64,000 bases of DNA from Portulaca oleracea (taxonomy: Eukaryota > Streptophyta > Magnoliopsida > Caryophyllales > Portulacaceae): contig CM055872.1 of assembly GCA_029582165.1 (NCBI GenBank), positions 44,774,695 to 44,838,694 on the forward strand, written 5' to 3'. Made by a program: the position numbers and the translations under genes. This document shows positions 24,799-34,360 of the stretch, one piece after another. The notes below the pieces were generated by a model that did no database searches, was not told the origin of the DNA, and saw nothing but the letters and a program-made list of their open reading frames with translations. How positions within the stretch are numbered: position 1 is the stretch's first letter; each line of letters begins with the position of its first letter.

Positions 24799-25100
24799 TC
24801 AAATCAAACTTTAGCTACTGTGAATTTAGCAACTTTCCAGTAAATGTGTAATTTTCGATGAAACTTATTTGGTGAAATGACGATAATTTTAGCAACAAAT
24901 TTTATTACTTATCACATATTCACAAAAAATTGTCAAATTTATCGAAAAAGTAGTTAAAAGAAATCGATAAAAAAACTTACTATATAGGTAAATATTAATT
25001 CAACAATATTAGAACTAAATTTATAAATATTATAGATTTAAAAGGGTATATCAATTTTCCTACCATTCTACCCCATTCATTATATTTAAAGAAAAAAAAA

Positions 25101-25443
25101 AGTTTTTGGCCACAAATAATTCGTATTGAAAGGCTTGTGACTGATAATAATCCAAACTGACTTTTCGGTCACTGGCAGTCTGTGTTTTTTTACTATTTTC
25201 TCTTAGCAGTCCAGAATCAATTTCCGGCACCATAAAGCTGGCGTGGCGACCGGAAAATATGTTTATTCATACTTCAAAAAGAAAATTTTCGATCACCACG
25301 TCAGTTTTCCGGTGCCGAAAAGTGATTCTAGATTGTTATAAGAAAATATTGAAAAAGTACATACTGCCAATAGCCAAAAAGTCACTTTGAATTATTTTCA
25401 GTCACAAACCCCTCAGTACGGATTATTTGTAGCCAAAAACCCT
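25101..25443. mobile_element. Foldback MITE
   Basis: Inverted ends (AGTTTTTGGCCACAAATAAT and its near inverse) extend about 150 bp each, with CCGGTGCCGAAAAGTGATTC-type sequence near the centre. It abuts the left side of a polygalacturonase exon fragment. Confidence 0.7.
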
Positions 25444-25467
25444 AAAAATTAAAAATGGAACAATCAT

Positions 25468-25690
25468 TGGAGAGATATAAGATGGAGAATGTGAAACTTG
25501 CTTATGGTAGCCTACAATAAGAAGGGCAGCCACCTGCCACCTCGACGTACGTACTTATGTTGGTGGATCTACATATCATATGGGTTGGTTAGCCCTAGTT
25601 GCTTCCTTGTAACTGCAACTATAATGAGCGACATGTGATCTATTTATGCCTCATGATATATTTTTTGGCATGAGGCTAGGATATATATTT
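25468..25690 (+). pseudogene. Polygalacturonase last-exon fragment, inverted relative to the gene
   Basis: ATGGAGAATGTG, CCTA(C)AATAAGAAG, GCAGCCACCT, TGGGTTGGTTA(G)CCC and CTAGTTGCTT occur in the same order as in exon 4 of the nearby gene, then the 3' flank GCCTCATG...TTTTTTGGCATGAG is also shared. It encodes MENVKLAYGSLQ before a stop, against MENVMLTYNKKP in the gene. Insertions disrupt it and nothing upstream of this exon is visible. It must be a local duplicate in opposite orientation. Confidence 0.85.
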
Positions 25691-25798
25691 TAAGCATATA
25701 CAGGTATAAATAATATGAAGATTAAATATTCATGATCATTGAACTTGATTATAGTTTAGAGTATAATATGTTTATCCAAACATAGAAGAGTATTATTA

Positions 25799-26205
25799 GA
25801 GCACTCGCAACGGTGTCGATGAGTTTGAATTTGATTAATTGGATGACGTGAAATCTGTGGACCCTATCAAGAAAGTCAAAATTTAACTCTTTATATTTAG
25901 CTTGATTTCCAATGATGAATATGAGTTTGACTAATATTAATTAAAATAAATAAATAGGTCCTACTTAATAATATAATTAATTCAGTTATATTGATAAAAA
26001 ATGAAGTGGAGGAAAGAGAAAAAATTATTATTAAAATATTATTATGTTAAACTCGCTTTCAAACTCATTTCGCGAAACTGACGACGAGATTCTCGCGAGA
26101 CGAGTCTCATTCTCACTACTAAACTGTCCTACACGACCTCATTCCATTCTCATTTCATGCCACGTCAACAGTGAGTCGAATTGAAACTCACCATTGTAGA
26201 TGCTC
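25799..26205. mobile_element. Tourist-like MITE
   Basis: Ends GAGCACTCGCAACGGTG and (inverted) GAGCATCTACAATGGTG, flanked by TTA at 25796-25798 and 26206-26208. Confidence 0.75.
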
Positions 26206-26329
26206 TTAGTGGCAAATCTAGATCTTCTCATTAAGAGTGATTAATACACTATTATATTTATTCAAAACACATAAAACTCTTAATTTTTATCACAAATTAC
26301 ACTTAATCATTGATATTTTTTTTATGTTA

Positions 26330-26640
26330 CCGGTGGCCGTGGCAAAATTTTGTCCGACCCGGATTACCCGAATTGTCCGACCCGGAAAAAACCGGGTCTG
26401 GACATAGATTTTCCGTCCGAATTTTTATATTGACCGAATTGACCAAATATTCGGACATAAAATTTCTCTTTTTTCTATTGTCCGAACCCGATTTTAGCTT
26501 CGTCCGCATTGTCCGACCCGGTTCGACCCGAAATAAAACCTGGTCCGGACATGAATTTCTCGTCCGAATTTTGACATTGTCCGAATTTGTCCGACCCGAA
26601 TTTACCCGGACCCGGATTTTTCCCAGCTCTAGCCGTGGCC
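26330..26640. mobile_element. Possible nonautonomous hAT-type repeat
   Basis: Rich in TTGTCCGACCCG and related motifs in a short-period arrangement. The right end CCCAGCTCTA matches hAT-type termini seen elsewhere in the window and GCCGTGGC occurs at both borders. The left terminus is unclear. Confidence 0.45.
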
Positions 26641-27235
26641 ACCCATAAGCAAGCCTGAGATCCAGCCATGAGTATTACTTAGAATTCAATATATGAAGGT
26701 CTTGCTCTTAGGGTTTTTTTTACGTTTTAAATCTTGAATTTTGCGTACATTAATTAATTGGACCCTATTGTTTTAACATTGAAGTTTTTGTTCTATGTTA
26801 GTGTGATGAATAATATTGGCCCAAACTTAAACCTGGGTATAGTTGTTTTTCACTTAGATCATCGATAGCGATGTTTGTAAATTGATCGATGGTTTCCTTC
26901 ATTCATCATTCTTAACTATTACTCCCAACATAAGTCCTAATTTATGGCAAAAAAGACCTATTTTGGGCCTAAGTTTAGGCCTTCATTATTCATCATAGTA
27001 ATTGTAGGATTCAAAAAATTAATATTGAAACAATAAGGTCAAATTAATTAATGTAAAAATCCCCTTGTTCTTACTATGCATGTAGGATTTGTGCTTTTTA
27101 ACATATGATGATCATTAATGCTTATAACCAGGATTCAACACTCATCCATGCTTACCAATATTATGTATCATTTAACATTGAACATATATGTACTCATATC
27201 ATTCAATTCATGTTTCAAGACCAATATATATTATG
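26641..27235. other. AT-rich spacer
   Basis: No gene or named repeat seen. Confidence 0.5.
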
Positions 27236-27840
27236 TGCTCCTAGAGCACATGCTCCAGATCCAACGTGGCATTACATGTAGGATTTATTATTTTCTTCAA
27301 AAAAAAAATTAATTTAGCAGTTTTTTTTATAAAAAAAAAATTGAAGAGGTAACTGTTAGGTCAACTCCTTAAATCGTGCATAACCTCCATTTTTATGCCG
27401 AACTTCCATTTTTAGCTTTCTTCATCACTCTTCTCAGCCTGCGACGATGCCGTCAACGACCACCATCACATCTCCATTGTCTCCGACTCCGCTTCGTCTC
27501 ATCTCCATAACCAGATAACTACCAGTTCACTCATCACTCCTCCGACTTCAATGATTCCAACTCGGTCCCCGAAATCGTCTCTTCCGACAACTCCGATAAT
27601 ATTCAGTCTCGTCAAGGTTGTCAGAGCATCCTAAATTTCTCATCTCAGTACTTCTTTCAACTGGGTATCTCTAAATTTATTTTCTTCACGGTGGTTGTCC
27701 AAATATCCCTAAAGTTGCAATTTTTGACATTCCAACCTCTAACTATCCATTTGCTTAAAAATTGGATCTTTTGTATGTATGAGTTGAATTTGGTATGTTT
27801 TTCTTGATTGTCTCAGATGCATTGATTTGTTTGTTGCAGA

Positions 27841-27995
27841 TGGTGGAAAAATATGTTAGAGAAGCCCAACTAATCTCAAATGGGGAGCAAACATCAGTGC
27901 TAAGTCAAGTGGATGCAATGTTGTCTTTGTCACCTTTGTTCGTCTCTTCACAATGGGATGGTTGTCGTCGAGGGAAGGGAGTACAAAAAGGATAG
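27841..27995 (+). pseudogene. Gene-like fragment with intron acceptor, inside the MULE
   Basis: After a good 3' splice-like site (TTTGTTTGTTGCAG, 27827-27840) the frame reads MVEKYVREAQLISNGEQTSV and LSQVDAMLSLSP, ending at a stop by 27995. It resembles the start of a plant TPR-like protein, from memory of family pattern only. The solo LTR interrupts sequence downstream. It is probably a captured exon and not an active gene. Confidence 0.35.
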
Positions 27996-28062
27996 AGAGG
28001 AGTGGACATATTCACCGGTTGAGTGCTTGTTAGATGCTTGTACGAAGAAGTACATGCAACGT

Positions 28063-29522
28063 TGACAGGGCCGCAAGCGCACGGTGTACGTAGTAGCACG
28101 TCAAGGTCGATCCCACAGGGACTCACTTAGCAGCTTAATAAACTAATCTCTATCACGATTGCTAAGCTAATCAGGATTTGGGTTTTGGTAATGGTTTAAC
28201 AATTAAATAAAACTAATAAAGCAGGAAAAATTAATCTAATGTTCTAATCAAGAGAGAAAGACTTCTAGGGAGATGCTAACCTAACAACGAGTTCGATTAC
28301 TAAAACCTAGCCTGCACAATCATACATTCAAGAATGAATCAAGAATCGATAACCTCTAAATCCTATCGCCCTTTCGATGCTAAATAGAATTCTAAACAAC
28401 CTAATCAACAACTTTCGTGTGCCTTTTAGGTTAAACAGAATTGAAGGTCTCAAAAGGTCATGTTATTTAATGATTCCCTAGTTTACTACTCCTTTTTCAA
28501 CTTTCGTAAGCCTAGGTAGACAGGTTGGTAGTCAGATTACCCTAATTCACCTTTCAGTACTTCTCAGGTTAATCTCAAACTTACAAATATCCAAGGCCTT
28601 AAGAATACTCATAAACATGGTAAACACAACCTTCTATTGATTCTAATCAAGAATTCATGCACAAACTAATAACAATCAATCAAACCACATTGTTTCGGGT
28701 TGCAAAACCCTAGAATTCAAAGAAACTACTCACTCATATTCAATTAAAACACGACACAAGTTCCAATCATCACAATCGAATCTCAAAACTAAGAAGGAAA
28801 TCGAAAAGAAAGAGTAGAATTGCGAAGTATACAACCCGTCGAGCCTTTCTATCCCGAGGTAGAACCTTCTCCGCAAACGTCGCTCCTTTCCTTTGCGAAT
28901 CTTGATCTTGGTTTCTCTTGAATCGATTCGGTCTTGAATCTTGATGGTGGGGAAGAGGAGTAGAATGGAAGTATTAGGGCTCTCTTTTCTCTCCTTCACG
29001 GCCAAAGAATGAAAGAAAATTGATAGATAATGACTGAATATCGAAAAACTGCCGCTTGCCCCCTTTTCTACTCGCGAAAACAACCGATCTACATAGGCAG
29101 TCCGCCTCGATCCGTACAAGTCCATTCAAGTCCGTACATGGACCGTGGTGATCACCACGAGCTGCCCGAGGTTGCCACTGTTTCGTTTCTTTCTTCTTTC
29201 CTTCGCAAAAAATGAGTTGGGCACAAGGAGCTGAACCGCCACGGACTGTGGCCACCACCTCGGGCTGCCCGAGGTTGCTGCTGCCCGGCCCAAATTTGTA
29301 CCACGGTTTGGGTTTGACATGTAGAGGTCCGTGGTATATTCACTCTTGCCTGAAGTTGAGAGAAAGTTGGTGTTTTGGCCTCAAAACCTACAAATTCACA
29401 TCAAAAACAACAACACCAAGTGTAGTAGGGAAATTGGAATAAAAATCAAGGTTCACACATAAAACTCTCCCAAATCCACTATTAAAAACCCCTAAAAATA
29501 TAGTCATGAAACGCAATTATCA
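28063..29522 (-). mobile_element. Solo LTR of Athila/Tat-like Ty3 element, copy A
   Basis: Minus-strand LTR starting TGATAATTGCG (29522) and ending GCGGCCCTGTCA (28063), 1460 bp. It is flanked by a perfect 5-bp duplication AACGT (28058-28062 and 29523-29527), so it is a complete solo LTR left by recombination. Same family as 48329-49707. Confidence 0.9.
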
Positions 29523-29539
29523 AACGTCAATGTCAATGT

Positions 29540-30380
29540 TCGTTTACTTATAAAAAGGTCGTTGTTCACTAGGTAGGAGGATGTGCTTGAATTAGCAATG
29601 TCAATATCATTATTCACCCTATATATTGGGATTGTTCACTAAAGGTGTTGTAATTGTTCATTAGAAACTGGTTGTTGTTCACTAGAGAAGTTTCATTATT
29701 CACTACGTCATTGTTTACTGATATGTTTAGATTGTTCACCAAACATGTTTCCATTGTTCACCTTATCATTGTTATTGTTCACCTTATGTTGAGATTTTTA
29801 TCAATTTATCTCTGGATTCCAATCATTTTCAAATCTATATTAAATAAGCAAGTAATGTAATAAACTTGTAAATGAACAATGTTGAATAACCTAATGAACA
29901 ACTATAATAACCTAGTTGATGACAATTTGTAAGTGAAGAAACGGATTATTATGTTGTAAACAATCTAATATCTCCAAGCGAACAATCAAATTTTTTTGAG
30001 TGAACAACCTAATATCTACAAATGAGCAATCGTACTATTGAGAGTGAACAATCAAATTTTTATAAGTGAACAACCTAATATCTGCAGCGCAAATGAACAA
30101 TCGAACTTTTATGTGTGAGAAATCGAATTTTTATGAGTGAACAACCTAATATTTGCAAGTGAACAATCATGTTATTGAGAGTGAACAATTAAACTTTTAT
30201 GAGTCAGAAATTGAATTTTTATGAGTGAACAACTTAATATCTACAAGTGAAAATCGTATTATTCAGGAAAAATATTGAACTGTCATTTAAATAAGTATCC
30301 GTCAATGATTTCGCAAGTAACCGTCAATGATTTCGCTGAGTGAACAATGATGTTCTATCCAGTGAACAATTGTGCATGAT
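29540..30380. repeat. GTTCAC / GTGAAC dispersed motif region
   Basis: Many ATTGTTCAC copies from about 29567 to 29795, then from about 29860 to 30372 the motif appears mainly as its inverse GTGAACAA. The spacing is irregular, so this is not a simple tandem array. Confidence 0.75.
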
Positions 30381-30503
30381 AATTCAATAACCGCAAATAC
30401 CTGCCGCATATAACCGTTCACTTTGTTGCTAAAATAAAAATAAATAATTAAAATATCTGACATGGATGCCATGTCAGCTCTTGGAGCACATGCTCCAGGA
30501 GCA

Positions 30504-30833
30504 TACAATCATTTGCATTTCAAGACATGCTTTTAATTATTACCAGAAATAATTAATATTATATCAACACTAGTCAAATATTGGATTTTTTTTACATTTT
30601 AGACCCAAAAAAATATAGAGTAATTAATTTTCTGAATCCTTGATTTTCATTGTTAATTTTTTAAACCCTAAAGTTTATGGGCTGAATAAAAAAGATATTA
30701 AAGTTTGTGGGCTGAAAAATAAAAGGTTTGTGTGTCGTTTTTCTTTTTCTTCCCATGTTTAAACTTCTCTCCCAATTACCACCAAATTTAAGTTAAGACT
30801 AATGTTAAAACTGATATTGAAGTTATATATAAT
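30504..30833. other. AT-rich spacer
   Basis: No gene or recognisable repeat. Confidence 0.5.
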
Positions 30834-31457
30834 TAGAGCTGGCTAATAGGTCAGGTCGAGTCGGGTTTGTGTTCGTGTTCATGTCAAACTTAAACGGGTT
30901 CAAAATTCTCCGACCTGCACCTAACCCATTTATCAAACGTGTTAGAAATTGAAATCGTTTACCGTTTAAATTTTAAGCGGGTTGACCTTATTTTGACATG
31001 TTTACCCATTTAAGTAAACATGTTAGAATAAAGTTACCAATTTACCCATTTAACCATTTATACAAAATTGTGGAATCGAAATAATGACATGTCATACTCC
31101 ACAATTTGCATGGTAATATAATTCGAGTTATATATAAGGAGATGTTTTTTAATTCATAGTCAAATATAAATATAAGTTAAAACTACAAGTCTTATGTATA
31201 TTTCAAAGAGTATTAATCGTAACTATCACCTAAGTTTATTGATAAACGGTATAATTGGGTAACAATTATCGAGCAAATGACTTGACCCATTTAATATGTC
31301 TAATTAAACAGATTAAGTAGGTGTTTTTTCGTGTCGAAAATCCTAACCTGAACCTAACCCATTTAATTAAACGGGTTGAAAATTTCCACCTAAAGCCGTT
31401 TAATATCGTGTTCGGTTCATGTAGGTAATCGTGTCGGGTCAACTTTTCCCAACTCTA
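30834..31457. mobile_element. Nonautonomous hAT element
   Basis: Ends TAGAGCTGG and CCAACTCTA are inverted repeats of hAT type, flanked by a perfect 8-bp duplication TATATAAT (30826-30833 and 31458-31465). The 624-bp interior is rich in GGGTT/AACCC and has no reading frame. Confidence 0.85.
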
Positions 31458-31510
31458 TATATAATAGAACTCTCTTATTCAAGACCTATCATATGAAAAT
31501 TTACAAATTT

Positions 31511-31758
31511 TAGTATAAGACCGTCTCATGCAAACTTATTGTGGGACGGATTTTTAACAGGGTGACCTTTTAAATATTTTACTATGACTAATTAGTGATA
31601 TTGGAACGACTTATTAACACGAATGTAACTAATAATTTATCAAGATGTGACTTTTAACAGAATCAGCTCAAATAAGCTATTAGTCACCCATTTATTTATA
31701 AATAGTCACAAAAAATTATATGTCTTACAATAAATTTATGGTGAGACGATCTTACCTA
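31511..31758. mobile_element. Putative MITE (GACCGTCTCA type)
   Basis: Inverted ends TAAGACCGTCTCA and TGAGACGATCTTA with partly matching adjoining sequence. The exact borders and target duplication are uncertain. Confidence 0.55.
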
Positions 31759-32056
31759 AGAATTATTGATGAAAAATAATAGTTTAAGACTTCTATAAAA
31801 GCGTTGACTTCTTCTCTAGCATTAAATATTGGAATCAAAATACCTCCTCATCAGCTCATAAATTACAAAGTGAGAATTAATAAGGACTCAAAAAAACAGA
31901 AATAGAACCATTTTTGGGTTTGAACATGGAGCACAGCATGACATGGGGAGGAGAAACCGGAGCAGAATATGGGACTCCACCTTGCTTCCATTCCATGCAC
32001 TCCTCCCCAATAATTACGTTTCTTCATTTCCATTAATTATTTTGACCTTTTTATTA
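31759..32056. other. Spacer
   Basis: No gene or repeat family recognised. Confidence 0.4.
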
Positions 32057-32249
32057 CTTCCTCCATTCTATATTAATTGTCATAGTTTTGACTTTTACAT
32101 TCTTTAATGTTATTATTTAATTGATAAATTTTTTACATTTTATGTTATTAACAATGACAGTATTATACTTTTATGATAATATTTTTTTATTATAAATCTA
32201 ATGGTGGTAATTCTATATAGCAACTTATTGTATATATTGAGAAATTTAT

Positions 32250-32545
32250 CGTAATACCCCTGGTATATGGTTAAAGTGTGGCTTAAAAGGATTAAAATGA
32301 CTACTTATATCATCAAGGTGCACCTTCTTTTAAGGTATAGTTCATCCGTTGGGAACTCTTCAATTAAGCGTGTTTGGATGAGAGTAATATCAAGATGGGT
32401 GACCTCTTGGGAAGTTTTCCCAAGCAGTGAGTGAGTAAAGACGAAGTACGCTAGAAAGACTCGTGGTAATTTGTGGGGCTAGTCAGCAATCTCTAAAGTA
32501 ATTATCAGTAATTTCTGCGGCCCAAGAGGGGTCGGGAGCGTTACA
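32250..32545 (+). mobile_element. Cassandra solo LTR carrying 5S rRNA-like sequence
   Basis: A 296-bp LTR starting CGTAATACCCC (mutated from TG) and ending GCGTTACA, flanked by a 5-bp duplication TTTAT (32245-32249 and 32546-32550). It contains a 5S-like block with AATTAAGCGTGTTTGGATGA and GATGGGTGACCTCTTGGGAA, which is the hallmark of Cassandra TRIM elements. It lies inside the MITE at 32057-33169. Only one LTR is present. Confidence 0.9.
32305..32420 (+). promoter_or_regulatory. 5S rRNA-derived internal Pol III promoter region of Cassandra
   Basis: The A-box-like part (about 32361-32386) and C-box-like part (32394-32415) of 5S rRNA are recognisable; the 5' half is diverged. It is not a functional 5S gene in an array. 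Confidence 0.8.
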
Positions 32546-32599
32546 TTTATAGTCAAAATTTATGAAATTTGACTGCACGATTTTTAAAAATGACAATTA

Positions 32600-33145
32600 C
32601 TCTCTCTGTTCCATATCAACTATCATCTTTGGAAATTGTGCAGTCAACTTTCAAAATTTTTTACCATAAATTTCTCAATATATATAATGAGTTGCTATAT
32701 AAAATTATCACCATTGGATTCATGAGAAAAAATACTATCATAAATTTATAATATTGCAATTGTTAATAAGATACTCCCTCCTTCCCATTTTATTTGTAAT
32801 TTGTCTTTCAAGACATAATTTACAAAACCAAGAAAACTTCCAATTTACATTAATTTGCATTGTTGGAAATGAGAAAGTTGTGAATAAAATGGTAAATAAT
32901 AAGGAAAAATGGTGAATAAAAGAGAAAAGTTGAAGAAAAAGATGTATTTAATAATGTTAATTTGATAAATTAGTAATTAATGTGTTATTGGAATTGTAGG
33001 ATGACTGATATTATGGGAAAAAAGAAACTTAGTTAAAGTGACAAGTAATATGGGAATGAGGGAGTATTATATAAGAAATTATCAATCAAAGAGTAACATT
33101 GGAGACCGTAAAAGTCAAAGTGATGACAATTAATATGGAACTGAG
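32600..33145. mobile_element. Stowaway-like MITE 'b', nested in 'd'
   Basis: Starts CTCTCTCTGTTCCATATCAA and ends ATATGGAACTGAG with TA at 32598-32599 and 33146-33147. It is the same family and orientation as 33179-33436, and is itself split by the MITE at 32774-33064. Confidence 0.85.
32774..33064. mobile_element. Stowaway-like MITE 'c', nested in 'b'
   Basis: Inverted ends CTCCCTCCTTCCCAT and ATGGGAATGAGGGAG, with TA at 32772-32773 and 33065-33066. The uninterrupted relative at 33179-33436 shows the empty site. Confidence 0.9.
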
Positions 33146-33178
33146 TAATATGGAATGGAATGGAGGGAGTAATTAATA

Positions 33179-33436
33179 CTCTCTCCGTTCCATATTTACT
33201 GTCGTATTTGGAAATTGTGCAGTCAAATTTTAAAAAATTTGACCATAAATTTCTCAATATATATAATGAGTTGCTATATAAAATTATCATCATTAGATTC
33301 GTGACGAAAAATACTATCATAAAAGTATAATATTGCAATTGTTAATAATATATTATATAAGAAATTATCAATCAAAGAGTAACATTTAGATACCGTGAAA
33401 GTCAAAATTATGACAATTAATATGGAACGGAGGGAG
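33179..33436. mobile_element. Stowaway-like MITE 'a'
   Basis: Complete copy with ends CTCTCTCCGTTCCATATT and AATATGGAACGGAGGGAG, flanked by TA (33177-33178 and 33437-33438). It is the intact reference for the nest on its left. Confidence 0.9.
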
Positions 33437-33438
33437 TA

Positions 33439-34002
33439 TTAATATACGTGTAGAAGTCATTCATAAAGTTTGTTGATTGGATGCATGCATTTATTCTCCG
33501 TGGATGGGAATATAAGTACATAGAGTACTATAATAGTACTGTATATGTATGAAAAGGAAGCATTAGCATATGACTACCTACCTATTGGTCACTTGGCAAT
33601 TCCTAGGTTCCCGCTGCAGCTTATCAGTCACACCAACAAGTGTACCAATCCCAGATTCTGACCTCATAACTTATTCATGTCATTTGAGATTGTTGTTAGG
33701 CTATAATCAAGTTAATAAGTAGATTGAATTTATCAGTTTTTACTTAAATTTATCAAAATTTAACAAATTTATTAAAAATAATCAAAGTTAAAAAAGAAAA
33801 AAAAAATTGATATAATAGCTAGGATAAATTTGATAAAATTTATCAAAAGTTTCCAAAAATACTGAAAATTACAAAAATTTAACTTTTATCCAACTACTAT
33901 TTACCCATGAATTACCTAAATTTACCAAAAATTATTTTGATACTCTGCTATCACCTAAACCTAGCTTGCAATTGATTAATATATATTTATGTTGTAGAGT
34001 TG
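33439..34002. other. AT-rich spacer
   Basis: No gene seen. The last five bases are the left target duplication of the copia element (AGTTG, 33998-34002). Confidence 0.5.
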
Positions 34003-34214
34003 TGAGAATGTTTGTGGGAGAAGAATGAATGGCAACACACTCAATGATATCTTCCTCTTAATGAATGAAAATAAGACAGAAGTCCTATCCTATATATACA
34101 CGAGGAGAGGAAGAAAAGAAGAAACAGAAAAGGAAAAACAAGAAAGAAAAACAACTAACCTAGCTTTAACTAAAATAACTAACATTAACTAACAACCTTA
34201 ATATAATCCCAATA
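34003..34214 (-). repeat. 3' LTR of the copia element
   Basis: A 212-bp copy, four bases longer than the 5' LTR, mainly because of a short direct repeat near AACAACTAAC. Confidence 0.9.
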
Positions 34215-34360
34215 CCCCCTCAAATTGGTGGTTAAGAAACCCCCAATTTGCCTAATAAATGCTTGTGTTGAACTCCAGTGAGAAGCTTGGTAAGAATATC
34301 AGCCAGCTGTGATGATGTAGGGACATGTGAAAGAGAGATCAGCCCTTCCAGTAATTTAGC

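Larger units (their letters stand above)
27236..30503. mobile_element. Putative MULE-like element with captured sequence
   Basis: Both borders carry an inverted repeat of about 37 bp built on TGCTCC(T)(A/G)GAGCA followed by GCTCCA and ending TGGCAT. The 9-bp flanks do not match convincingly, so the superfamily is inferred. Inside are a gene-like fragment (about 27430-28057), a solo LTR inserted later (28063-29522) and a GTTCAC/GTGAAC repeat region (29540-30380). A non-autonomous Mutator-like element with captured host sequence is the simplest reading. Confidence 0.55.
32057..33169. mobile_element. Stowaway-like MITE 'd' (outermost of a nest)
   Basis: Starts CTTCCTCCATTCTATATTAA after TA (32055-32056) and resumes, after two insertions, to end TGGAATGGAGGGAG before TA (33170-33171). 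It matches the neighbouring MITE 33179-33436 in inverse orientation once a Cassandra LTR (32250-32545) and another MITE (32600-33145) are taken out. Confidence 0.8.

Noticed and set aside
28730..29442. Frames within solo LTR A (and the equivalent at 48229-49093)
   Set aside because: Similar frames occur in both LTR copies but contain no retroelement or host domain and differ by frameshifts; LTR noise.
32305..32420. Functional 5S rRNA gene
   Set aside because: The 5S-like block is diverged and bounded by LTR ends and a 5-bp duplication; it is part of Cassandra.
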